Positions 17,344-25,216 of a stretch of 50,445 nt of DNA are shown here, in pieces. The position numbers and the translations under genes are program-made. Source of the stretch: Elusimicrobiota bacterium (GTDB taxonomy: Bacteria; Elusimicrobiota; Elusimicrobia; UBA1565; UBA9628); assembly GCA_003452935.1 (NCBI GenBank), contig DMMY01000033.1, positions 1 to 50,445 on the forward strand, written 5' to 3'. A model generated the notes under the pieces. That model searched no databases and had not been told where the DNA came from. It saw only the letters and a list, made by a program, of their open reading frames with translations. The stretch's first letter is position 1, and every line of letters starts with the position of its first letter.

Positions 17344-17778
17344 TCAAGAGCCCTGAAGTTGCCAGAGCTTGAGTCCCAATTCCGAAACCATGCGCCGCTC
17401 CACGGAGCCGGGCAGGGCGCGCAGATATATCTCGCAGGTGGGATCGACCACGGCGCGGAATAAATGCCCCGCCCGCACGCTCATGTCCTTAAGGCTCAAG
17501 GCCGCGTGCGCGTGCATGAAGGCCTGGCCGTCCTCCACGCGCGAGACATTTCCAGTCAAGGAAATGATCTCGACGGGTCCGGGAAAGGTCTCCCTATGAT
17601 AGGACTTGACGCGCGGATCGAAATGCCCGACCTCCGCCTCGCGGGCCGCTCCGATGCCGGTGAAGAATCCCGCGTAGATGCGGCGATCATTAAGGAACCG
17701 GGTGAGGGCCGAGACCAATTCCTCTCCCGGCAGAGCCTTGAGAATCCAAAAACCTTCCCCCATGTCGCGATAATCCAT
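17344..17778 (-). CDS. PPC (DUF296) domain protein
   Basis: A 144-residue protein made of one PPC/DUF296 domain, the trimeric fold found in bacterial stand-alone proteins and fused to AT-hooks in plants. Visible features are the early helix-strand EELVSALTRFLNDRRIYAGF, the glycine turn GIGAAREAEVG, the nucleus EIISLTGNVS, and the conserved HAHAALS segment (His pair typical of the domain). Its role in bacteria is unclear; it has no DNA-binding tail. Two in-frame ATGs (17784, 17778) are possible. A CATAAT box ends eight bases before the second, which I chose. It is divergent from the uridine-kinase-like gene. Confidence 0.8.
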   Translation of the reverse strand: MDYRDMGEGFWILKALPGEELVSALTRFLNDRRIYAGFFTGIGAAREAEVGHFDPRVKSYHRETFPGPVEIISLTGNVSRVEDGQAFMHAHAALSLKDMSVRAGHLFRAVVDPTCEIYLRALPGSVERRMVSELGLKLWQLQGS

Positions 17779-17847
17779 GCCCATTCATTATGCCAAATTG
17801 TGCGTCCCCTCTCTATTTTGATATCTTTAAAGAGAGGCGCGAGCGGC

Positions 17848-18555
17848 TTGCACACACCCCTATCCCAGAAACCCGTCTGCCTGCTGGGCATTGGAGGCGG
17901 GAGCGGTTCCGGCAAGTCCTGGCTGGCCCATTATCTCAAAAGCGCGCTGGGCGCCGAAGCCGCCATCGTTTGTTCGGATTGGTATTATCGCCACAATGGC
18001 GGCCTTTCCCTGGAACGGACGCAGAAACTCAACTTCGATCATCCCAGCGCCATCGAGCTGCCGTTCTTGCTGCGGCATATCGACGCGCTGATGTCCGGCG
18101 AGCAGATCCAGACTCCCCGCTACGACTATGCCTCGCACTCCCGCCTGCGCGAGACCCATGCGGTGCAGCCAGCGCCCTTGGTCATCGTCGAAGGCCTGCT
18201 GGTCCTTCACGCCCCGGAGCTGCTCCAACGCTTCTCCCTGTCGGTCTATATCGACGTGCCGGACGATCAGCGTCTGATCCGCCGCATCCGGCGCGACGTG
18301 GAGCACCGCCACGTGGACTTGGAGGAAACCCTGCGCCTCTACGAGCATTGCGTACGGCCCATGCATAAACGCTTCGTCCACCCCTCGGCGGCCAACGCCA
18401 CATGGATCTGGCAGCAAAACGAAGACAAGTCCTTTCCCCGCGACCTGCTGACTCATCTGCGCATGGCCCTTAGACAAAACCGCACGCCCGGGGCGTCCCG
18501 CCCGGGAATCGGCCTGGCGGCCCAGTCCCGTCTGCATAAGCGTTCGCCCCGCTGA
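17848..18555 (+). CDS. Uridine-kinase-like P-loop kinase
   Basis: A 235-residue P-loop kinase of the uridine kinase/phosphoribulokinase group. The Walker A motif is GGGSGSGKS (about residue 17). It is followed by VCSDWYYR, matching the catalytic Asp-x-(Y/F)-Y of Udk, then FDHPSAIELPFL, the base/ribose-binding TPRYDYASHSR, and the Walker B strand LVIVEGLLVLH. Next is the lid RRIRRDVEHR. This is a good match to uridine/cytidine kinase, which makes UMP/CMP in pyrimidine salvage. No ATG is available; the TTG at 17848 is chosen because AGAGAGG lies ten bases upstream and the family N-terminus begins soon after. The C-terminal 20 residues are a basic extension. Confidence 0.8.
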   Translation: MHTPLSQKPVCLLGIGGGSGSGKSWLAHYLKSALGAEAAIVCSDWYYRHNGGLSLERTQKLNFDHPSAIELPFLLRHIDALMSGEQIQTPRYDYASHSRLRETHAVQPAPLVIVEGLLVLHAPELLQRFSLSVYIDVPDDQRLIRRIRRDVEHRHVDLEETLRLYEHCVRPMHKRFVHPSAANATWIWQQNEDKSFPRDLLTHLRMALRQNRTPGASRPGIGLAAQSRLHKRSPR

Positions 18556-18565
18556 AAGTCCTTCC

Positions 18566-20758
18566 ATGAAAGCCCCGCCGCGGCGGCCCATCGAAAAATT
18601 GCCATCCATGGACCTCGCCCTTCTCCTCCCGCTGCCCTTGACCGTCGTCCTTATCGCGGCTTGGATGGCCCTGGTCGCCTGCGGCTACAAGGGGACCTTG
18701 CGCATCCTCCCGCAGTTCCTTGCCAGCCTCGCCCAAGTCCTGGCCGAAATTCTGCCGCGCATCGGCCCGTCTCTGGCCGGAACAGTCCTATGGCTAGCCG
18801 GACTATGGGTTTTGGCCGCGGCCTTGGGCGCGTGCTGGCTGCGCTGGCTCGAGCTTGCGTCCACGCGAGCCGAAGGGCTCCTCTTGGCTTGCGCACTGGG
18901 ATTCGGAACCCTCTCCCTTGGCCTCTTGGGATATGCGTCACTGGGCGCTTACTCTCCAGCCGTCCTCAAGACGACGTTTTTCCCGGCCGCGGCCGCGGCC
19001 CTGATTTCCTCGCGCTGGTGGTGGTCTTGGCTCCCGAATGAAAACAGCCCCCGGGAGGGCCGCATCAGCCTTTGGGAAACGGCGGCCCTCTTTCTCCTGG
19101 CGCTCGCCGCGCTCATGAGCGCGGTCATGACGTTCTGCCCCGAGATTTTCTATGACGCCCTGGTCTACCATCTGGCCCTGCCCAAGCTCTATCTTCTCAA
19201 AGGCCGCTTGACCGCCATCCCCCACAACATATTTTCCGGCCTGCCTTTGGGACTGCAAATGATCTACGGCCTGGTCCTGGCCCTAAGCGATGAAAGACTC
19301 GCCAGGCTGCTGCACGCCTCATTGGGCCTGGCCGCGGCCGGCGCCGTCTATTGCGTCGGCCGCCGCTGCATATCGCGTCCGGCCGGGATATTCGCCGCTC
19401 TGGCTTTCCTGGCCTGTCCCGTGGCTCTCTACGCGAGCTGGAACAGCGGCGTGGACCTAGCCACGAGCTTCTACGGCTCAACCGCCTTTTTGGCCCTGAT
19501 GCGCGACCTTTTCCCCGATAAGAATCAGGCCGGGACCCGACCAGGCTGGCCGTTGGCCTGCGGAGCGCTCCTGGGATTTGCCTGCGGAACCAAGTACAAC
19601 ATGCTTCCCATCGCGGCCGTGCTCATAGGCATCCATGCCTGGCACAGCCGGCGCCAAGGCCGGCCATGGCGCGCCACCTGGCTTTTGCTCGCGGCCTTCG
19701 CGGCGAGCTTCTCGCCATGGCTCGTGAAAAATCTCTTCTTATTCTCCAACCCGCTCTACCCTTTTCTGAGGGGATTGTTTCCGGACGCGGGCTGGGTCGC
19801 GGACTGGCAGGCTTTCCTCGATGCCTCGGGCTCGCGCCACGTCGCCTTGGCCGGCGCGGCCGGCTGGAAGGAACTTCTGCTGCAGCCCTGGACCACGTCG
19901 GTAGGCTCCTGGCCCATGGGCGACTGGCCGGGCCCCGTGTATCTGACCCTTCTGCCCTGGCTTTTTTTGCTGCGGCCGCGACGGCCGGCCGTGGCCGCCG
20001 TCCTGGCGGCCGCGGCCGGCAGCTATCTTTGCTGGCTTTTCGCCAGCCGTTTGGTGCGCTATCTTCTGCCCGCCTTCCCATGGCTCGCCTTGGCCGCGGC
20101 CCTCGCCGTCGAAAACAACGCCCTGCCGCGTTGGCTGCGCCGAGCCGGCTGGCTGGCGGCGCTTTACGGCGGCCTATTCAACATCCAAGTCGCCTTCAGC
20201 CAGGCCAACGCCATGGGCCAATGGCAGTTCTTGATGGGACGCGTCAGCCGGGAAAATTATCTGAACACGCAACGCCCGACTTACCCTCTTCCTTACTTCG
20301 CCGCGGCCGAATTCATCAACCGCCGGCTGCCAGCGGACGCGCGGATCCTGCTTCTGGGAGAATCGCGCACGTTCTATATTGACCGCGACTGTCTGGCGGC
20401 CACGGTCTTTGACCGCAATCCGTTCTGGCTACAGGCTGAAAATGCCCGCGACGCGCGGGATCTTCTGTCCCGGGTCCGAGGCCTGGGCGTCACGCACATA
20501 TTCTTGAGCGTGCCCCCCATGGCGTCGCAGGGGAATTCGCCCGGGCTGCTGCCTCGCGAGATCGCGCGCCGGGCGGCCTTCGCCGAATTCTGGGGGAAAT
20601 ATCTCAAGAAAATATTCGAGCAACGCCAAGACATCCCCGGCAATCCCCGTTGGCTGCTGGTTTACGAAATCGTCTCCGAGCCCAATGCCCCGTCCGCGCT
20701 CACGCCCAATCCGATCAGCGAAATCCTGCCCCGGCTCGAAAGCCTGGGCCGCGGCTAG
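18566..20758 (+). CDS. Polytopic membrane glycosyltransferase-like protein (GT-C fold)
   Basis: A 730-residue integral membrane protein with about 12-13 hydrophobic segments and a soluble C-terminal part (about 570-730). The segment after the fifth helix, EIFYDALVYHLALPKLYLL, matches the Asp-x-x-x-Y-H-x-x-x-P element of bacterial GT39/ArnT/PMT-like GT-C enzymes, which use polyprenyl-phosphate sugars at the periplasmic face. The C-terminal region RILLLGESRTFYIDRDCLA, then DLLSRVRGLGVTHIFLS, also occurs in such proteins. The acceptor is unknown. Starts at 18566 or 18608 are both possible; I keep 18566. It lies ten bases after the kinase gene, so the two are probably co-transcribed. Its stop overlaps the convergent dGTPase stop. 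Confidence 0.75.
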   Translation: MKAPPRRPIEKLPSMDLALLLPLPLTVVLIAAWMALVACGYKGTLRILPQFLASLAQVLAEILPRIGPSLAGTVLWLAGLWVLAAALGACWLRWLELASTRAEGLLLACALGFGTLSLGLLGYASLGAYSPAVLKTTFFPAAAAALISSRWWWSWLPNENSPREGRISLWETAALFLLALAALMSAVMTFCPEIFYDALVYHLALPKLYLLKGRLTAIPHNIFSGLPLGLQMIYGLVLALSDERLARLLHASLGLAAAGAVYCVGRRCISRPAGIFAALAFLACPVALYASWNSGVDLATSFYGSTAFLALMRDLFPDKNQAGTRPGWPLACGALLGFACGTKYNMLPIAAVLIGIHAWHSRRQGRPWRATWLLLAAFAASFSPWLVKNLFLFSNPLYPFLRGLFPDAGWVADWQAFLDASGSRHVALAGAAGWKELLLQPWTTSVGSWPMGDWPGPVYLTLLPWLFLLRPRRPAVAAVLAAAAGSYLCWLFASRLVRYLLPAFPWLALAAALAVENNALPRWLRRAGWLAALYGGLFNIQVAFSQANAMGQWQFLMGRVSRENYLNTQRPTYPLPYFAAAEFINRRLPADARILLLGESRTFYIDRDCLAATVFDRNPFWLQAENARDARDLLSRVRGLGVTHIFLSVPPMASQGNSPGLLPREIARRAAFAEFWGKYLKKIFEQRQDIPGNPRWLLVYEIVSEPNAPSALTPNPISEILPRLESLGRG

Positions 20759-21894
20759 CCGGGGCGCTGTCCCCTGGGAAAATGCATGGGCAGGGGCAAA
20801 GAAATCCGGCGCATGCATTCGAGGGCGAAACTGTCGGTCATACCCGCGATATAATCCGTGACCATGACCTTGGGCTGGAAGCCCTCGGCCTCATAGACCG
20901 CCCGCAATTGCTGGATATAATGGCCGAAGTTGCGGTCCGCCTCCAAATCCATGGCCGCATAAGCCTTGAAATCCGTCCCGTGCCGGGCGAAGAGGTCCAA
21001 AAAGTAATCAAAGAGGCTGTGGATCACGGTGCGGATATGGCGGCGGAACTTGACCAGCTTGGGGTGGTAGTAGATGCGCTCATAATTAAACCGGCCCAGT
21101 TCCATGACCAGTTCGTGCTTCTCAGCGGAGAAGCCCACGGCCTCGGCGCGCGCCGAACAGGCCACGACGTCATTGATCAGAGCGCCGATGATATCAGTGT
21201 TGGAATCGCCCAAGGCCTTGGCCACCCGGGGCGGAAGATCCGCCTTGACGAGGAGACCGGCGGTGACGGCATCCTCCACGTCGCGGCCCAAATAAGCGAT
21301 GCGGTCGGAAAGGCGCACGATGCAGCCCTCGTAGGTGCAGGGCATATGGTCGCGGCCGCGAATCTTCTCCAGATCATTGGGAGCGGAAGCAGGCTTGAAC
21401 CCGTTCTGGGCAAAATCCTCGCCGTTGTGGCAGATAATGCCGTCCTTGACCGCGTAGGTGAGGTTGAGGCCCTGGCCGTGGTTGGCCAAATGCTCGACTA
21501 CGCGGTAGGAATTGAGCTCGTGCATGAAAGCCTTGGCCTCGCCCAGCTTGGCCGCGAGCTCCTTTTCCCCCTCATGTCCGAAGGGGGCATGGCCCAGGTC
21601 ATGGCCCAGCCCTATGGCGTAGGCCAGCTCCGTGTCCAGGGCCCAGTCCCCTCCGGAGAGATTGAGGCCGCGGCACACGGTAGCCGCGATGGTAGCCACG
21701 TGCAGGACATGCTCGATGCGCGTGCAGATATGGTCATTGTCCGGAGCGTAGAAGACCTGAGCCTTATGCTTGAGCCGCCGGAAAGGGTAGGAGTGGATGA
21801 TCTTGGTCTGGTCGCGGAAGTATTCGGCCCGGATGTCCGGCGCCACGGGCTTGGTGCGCCGCAAATAGACTTCGTCGGGTAGGGGATTTCGCAC
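20755..21894 (-). CDS. dGTP triphosphohydrolase-like HD-domain protein
   Basis: A 379-residue member of the dGTPase family, which hydrolyses dNTPs to deoxynucleosides and triphosphate. The N-terminal segment FRDQTKIIHSYPFRRLKHKAQVF and the HD metal motifs are visible: H in TRIEHVLHV, then GLGHDLGHAPFGHEGE, then a later Asp in LSDRIAYLGRD. The start is a GTG at 21894, six bases after the upstream zinc-ribbon gene, with no clear Shine-Dalgarno. No ATG precedes the conserved region. Substrate preference among dNTPs cannot be read; it may act in nucleotide-pool control. Confidence 0.88.
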   Translation of the reverse strand: MRNPLPDEVYLRRTKPVAPDIRAEYFRDQTKIIHSYPFRRLKHKAQVFYAPDNDHICTRIEHVLHVATIAATVCRGLNLSGGDWALDTELAYAIGLGHDLGHAPFGHEGEKELAAKLGEAKAFMHELNSYRVVEHLANHGQGLNLTYAVKDGIICHNGEDFAQNGFKPASAPNDLEKIRGRDHMPCTYEGCIVRLSDRIAYLGRDVEDAVTAGLLVKADLPPRVAKALGDSNTDIIGALINDVVACSARAEAVGFSAEKHELVMELGRFNYERIYYHPKLVKFRRHIRTVIHSLFDYFLDLFARHGTDFKAYAAMDLEADRNFGHYIQQLRAVYEAEGFQPKVMVTDYIAGMTDSFALECMRRISLPLPMHFPRGQRPG

Positions 21895-21900
21895 GCCGTT

Positions 21901-22086
21901 TCAGTTCGCGCTGACCAAGGCGCTGCCCAGCCAGAAGAGCTCCACGCTGTAGGCGCAGCCCTGGCCGCGGCACGCCGCATGCACCACGGTTTCGACTTGG
22001 CGCAGCTCCGCGGAGTGCAAAGACTCGCCGCAACTGGGGCACTTGAGCTTCTTGAGCTGGATGAACTCCGGAAAAAGTTTCGCCAT
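21901..22086 (-). CDS. Small zinc-ribbon protein
   Basis: A 61-residue protein with one four-Cys zinc knuckle: KCPSCGESL near residue 15 and the second pair in HAACRGQGCAYS near residue 38. The spacing is that of a rubredoxin-like zinc ribbon. No other domain is present. The ATG at 22086 follows TACAAT by exactly six bases. It is the first gene of a two-gene unit with the dGTPase, six bases apart, suggesting joint expression and perhaps a regulatory or nucleic-acid-binding partner role. Function is unknown. Confidence 0.6.
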   Translation of the reverse strand: MAKLFPEFIQLKKLKCPSCGESLHSAELRQVETVVHAACRGQGCAYSVELFWLGSALVSAN

Positions 22087-22262
22087 AGCGTCATTGTACT
22101 GAAAAAATGCGGGGGCTCGCGGGGACCCAAGGTCCCACGAAGCCGCCGACATTCGGCCTACGCCGGTCCCGGCGTCAACGGCACGTGTTAGGACCAAAGA
22201 CCGGCCCGGCTTGGGCCTTTGCGCCCATACGAGCAGGACCGCCTAGCGGCTATCATATAGGA
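22087..22262. promoter_or_regulatory. Divergent leaderless promoters (zinc-ribbon/dGTPase and DUF885 genes)
   Basis: Minus strand: TACAAT (22098-22093), six bases, ATG at 22086. Plus strand: TATCAT (22251-22256), six bases, ATG at 22263. Shine-Dalgarno sequences are absent on the minus side; only a weak AGGA precedes the plus ATG. The -35 elements are poor on both sides. No gene is seen in the 176 bp. Confidence 0.5.
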
Positions 22263-25010
22263 ATGTGGAGAATGAAGCTTCTTTTGATCTTAATTCTGCC
22301 CGCAACCCTAGCCGGCCCCGGTTCCGCCTCCGCGGCCTTGACTACGGCTGGCCCTAAATCGAGCCCGGCCTCTTTTCCCGGAAATTTCCCAGCCTTTCGT
22401 GCGGAGTTCTTCGACCGGATGGTTTCCTTTCATCCTCAGCTCAGCCTGACCATCGGCCTGCCCGCCCTCAACGGCCAGCTCAATGCGCCTTCCCAACAAA
22501 ACAGGGACAGAGAGATATCCTATCTCGAAGCCGCACAAAACAATCTCCAGGCCCTGGCGCCGGCCGCTTCTCCCGATGAAAAGATCGATCGTTCCGTCAT
22601 GGCCATGGTGATCGACAGCCGGCTCCATGCTCTACGCGGCACGAAGGATTATCTTCAAGACGTATCAGCCGGGCTCATGCCCTATGAACTCATTTTCCTG
22701 CAAATCTCGGAAATCGCTTCGCAAGGACCAAAAGCCCTTGCTGATTGGGAGGCTGTCGCGGCGCGGGTCGAGGAACTTCCCAAATATCTCGAAGCGGTTC
22801 GCGCCAATCTGAACGAGGGCCTGAGGCAAGGCCGGCACGCGTACCGCAAGGCCGTGGAAAAGGACGGCATTGAAGACGGAGGCGCTGCCGCTGATTTCTT
22901 CGGCTCCGAATGCTTGGAAAAGGCTCGCAGCCAGCTCTCCCCGTCAGACTTCGCGCGCCTGGCCCCTCGTTTGCGGAGCGCCGGAGCCGCCGCCCGACAA
23001 GCTTACCAGGAGCAAGTCCTCTTCCTGCAAACTCAAATCCTGCCGGCCGCGGACGACAATTACGCCATCGGCGAGAACGAATACGCCTGGAAGCTGCGCC
23101 ACGAACTCGGCATCGCGGACTCGCCGCAGGAACTCAGCCGCAAGGGCTTGGAGCTGGCCGACAAAATCCATGCTCGCATGGAAGCCCTGGCCGCCGAGAT
23201 CGCTCCGGGCCAGGATCTCGCCACGGTCATGGCGGGCCTGCGCCAGGACCATCCGGCCGACGATGCCGAACTTTTGAAGTTCTATACGGAGACCGCCGAT
23301 CGCGCCCGCGACTTCGTCATCACCAAAAAACTTTTCAACGTGCCCCCGGATTACCGCGTCTCCATAACGGAAACGCCACCGGGCCTTCGCTCCCAATACG
23401 GGACCGCCGCCTATTCCCCGGCCCCGCCGCTCGAGCCCAGCCGCCAAGGCGTGTTCCTCGTCACTCCGTCGCAAGGCGATCAGAAGAAGCTGTCCATGCA
23501 GAATTTCCACCGCATTCCCACCACGGTCGTGCACGAGGCCTTTCCCGGGCACGATCTGCAGTTCCGGTCCTTCCAGCACAGCCCCGGCATCTCTCCCGTC
23601 CGCTATCTCACGGAACTGGCAGGCTATGCCTATTCCCTCAACGCCGAAGGCTACGCCCACTATGCCGAGGAACTCATGCGCTCCCAAGGATTTTTCTCAC
23701 CCAAGGAGGAACTCGCCCAGCTGGGAGCCCAACTTTGGCGCGCCTGGCGCATCGTACTGGACGTGGCCCTGCACACGGGACAGATGAATCCGGAACAAGT
23801 CGCGCACGCGCTCACGGAAAAGGCCTTCATTCCCGCGCCCAACGCGGCCGTTGAAGCCTATCGATACACCAAGATGCCGACCCAAGCCCTCACCTATCTC
23901 CTGGGCCGGTTGCAGATCGAGGGCATCAAGAGCGAGTATAAGGCCGCCATGGGAGCGGCTTATGACGAAGCCGAATTTCACCGCCTTTTTTTGGGCTTCG
24001 GCACGGTTCTTCCCGCGCAGATACGGCCGGTCCTCATGGAAATGGCCCGCCAATCACTCAGCGTGAACAAGCCTGTCGCTTGGCTTAGCAGTCTTCTGGC
24101 CAAGCTGCGGGCTTGGATACGTTCCCGGCTAAAGGCCCCCGCGGACCGGGAACACGATGCCGAAATCGCCGTCCCCCACTCTCCGGAAGACGCCCCGATC
24201 ACCTCCCGATACAGGCTCCAACTTAATCGCGAAGGCGCATCCTCCCTGGAAACGCTCGACACATTCGCCGAAGAACGCTATGGAATCGAACCGGGAAAGA
24301 ACGCTTTGCGCCGTTTGCGAAAACTCAACCCGCGTTTCGAGGAACTCATCGCGGATCCCGGGCTCGTCATCCGGCTCAAGCGTTTCGAGGAATTCATCAG
24401 GGCAAACAATTTCAGCTTGATGGATCCGTGGCTGGCCCGAGAACGCTTTTCCGAAGCGCTTGGTCACAAAGTTCTTTACCGCGCCCTGGTTCTGACGAAC
24501 GAGGAATACCGCGCCATTCTCGCCAAGGGCATGGGATCCCCCAGAACATTGACAGAGACGTTTCTCGGACCGGGAGAGATCTGGGAGGACCTCAAAGGCC
24601 TCTACTTAATGAAGGTCGCAGGGATCGACCGGGACAGCCCCATCCTTTCCCTGACGGAGATTCCCGATGTCGCCAAGGCCGCCGCGTCCGCTTTTCTCTA
24701 CAAATTCCGTAGGCCGATTCTCGGGATTTTCGATCCGAAGCGCGACAAATCCAAAGCCATTTACATGTTCACCGTCAAGGTTCCGGAGTTGGATATAATC
24801 TTTCCTGAAGCCGCGCACCTGCTGGCTCCCCCCATCATCGAATCACACATGGTCGGACAGATCTTGAGAGTCCATTCCCCGCGGGGGAAGGCAAGCTACG
24901 TTTACGATCCAAGCGTCGAATCTCTAGTCCTCTTTAAGATCGGGCCCGAGGAAATCCTGAGCTCTCAACGAGTGAACGGCCGCTACTCATACCAATTCGT
25001 CCAAAAATAG
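22263..25010 (+). CDS. Secreted DUF885 zinc-peptidase-like protein with C-terminal ADP-ribosyltransferase-like domain
   Basis: A 915-residue exported protein. A signal peptide occupies residues 1 to about 24 (KLLLILILPATLAGPGSASA). Residues about 40-600 are a DUF885 domain with the metallopeptidase motif HEAFPGH (424-430) and the downstream Glu-rich helix NAEGYAHYAEELM, resembling M32-like/DUF885 peptidases. The last 300 residues are extra. There, VLYRALVLTNEEYRAIL (about 735), SPILSLTEIPDVAKAAASAF (about 795) and PEAAHLLAPP (848-857) line up in order with the R, S-T-S and E-x-E strands of ADP-ribosyltransferase folds. The final catalytic Glu would be Ala851, so activity may be lost. The ATG is set by the signal peptide and by TATCAT six bases upstream. 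Confidence 0.75.
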   Translation: MWRMKLLLILILPATLAGPGSASAALTTAGPKSSPASFPGNFPAFRAEFFDRMVSFHPQLSLTIGLPALNGQLNAPSQQNRDREISYLEAAQNNLQALAPAASPDEKIDRSVMAMVIDSRLHALRGTKDYLQDVSAGLMPYELIFLQISEIASQGPKALADWEAVAARVEELPKYLEAVRANLNEGLRQGRHAYRKAVEKDGIEDGGAAADFFGSECLEKARSQLSPSDFARLAPRLRSAGAAARQAYQEQVLFLQTQILPAADDNYAIGENEYAWKLRHELGIADSPQELSRKGLELADKIHARMEALAAEIAPGQDLATVMAGLRQDHPADDAELLKFYTETADRARDFVITKKLFNVPPDYRVSITETPPGLRSQYGTAAYSPAPPLEPSRQGVFLVTPSQGDQKKLSMQNFHRIPTTVVHEAFPGHDLQFRSFQHSPGISPVRYLTELAGYAYSLNAEGYAHYAEELMRSQGFFSPKEELAQLGAQLWRAWRIVLDVALHTGQMNPEQVAHALTEKAFIPAPNAAVEAYRYTKMPTQALTYLLGRLQIEGIKSEYKAAMGAAYDEAEFHRLFLGFGTVLPAQIRPVLMEMARQSLSVNKPVAWLSSLLAKLRAWIRSRLKAPADREHDAEIAVPHSPEDAPITSRYRLQLNREGASSLETLDTFAEERYGIEPGKNALRRLRKLNPRFEELIADPGLVIRLKRFEEFIRANNFSLMDPWLARERFSEALGHKVLYRALVLTNEEYRAILAKGMGSPRTLTETFLGPGEIWEDLKGLYLMKVAGIDRDSPILSLTEIPDVAKAAASAFLYKFRRPILGIFDPKRDKSKAIYMFTVKVPELDIIFPEAAHLLAPPIIESHMVGQILRVHSPRGKASYVYDPSVESLVLFKIGPEEILSSQRVNGRYSYQFVQK

Positions 25011-25075
25011 GCTCCGTGATGGCGTCTGGGGTCGACGCCGACTTCCTTTGGCCCGGGTGCGCCTGCGGCGCGCGG

Positions 25076-25110
25076 GTTTGGCCCCGGAGCGGCCCGCGTC
25101 AGGGCCAAAC
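25076..25110 (+). terminator. Inverted repeat after the DUF885 gene
   Basis: GTTTGGCCC (25076-25084) pairs perfectly with GGGCCAAAC (25102-25110) across a 17-base loop, 66 bases after the DUF885 stop. No T-run follows, so it would be a non-canonical or Rho-assisted terminator; an unrelated structural role is possible. Confidence 0.35.
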
Positions 25111-25158
25111 TCCCAGAACGGCATGCTGCGACATTTTTGCATAAGGTTGCTGAATTGC

Positions 25159-25206
25159 TACCGGGATTCCCGGTATATTGACAAATACCGGGATTCCCGG
25201 TATATT
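25159..25206 (+). promoter_or_regulatory. Consensus promoter wrapped by two perfect palindromic operators
   Basis: TTGACA (25178-25183), 17 bp, TATATT (25201-25206): a near-perfect sigma-70 promoter, with a start predicted about four bases before the ATG at 25217. Two copies of the palindrome TACCGGGATTCCCGGTA lie at 25159-25175 and 25186-25202; the second extends to 9+1+9 bp (25185-25203) and fills the -35/-10 spacer. The copies belong to a 22-bp direct repeat with a 27-bp period. A dimeric regulator bound at the second copy would block RNA polymerase. No HTH protein is encoded next to it. Confidence 0.85.
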
Positions 25207-25216
25207 GTATATTGTC

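Noticed and set aside
17784..17792. Counting the PPC-domain gene among the exact six-base leaderless starts
   Set aside because: CATAAT ends two bases before one in-frame ATG and eight before the next, so it does not fit the exact spacing.
20650..21882. 410-codon plus-strand frame over the dGTPase gene
   Set aside because: Antisense shadow; the minus strand encodes clear HD motifs.
25159..25207. Two-repeat CRISPR remnant
   Set aside because: The repeats are palindromic, only five bases apart and overlap promoter elements; operator sites explain them better.
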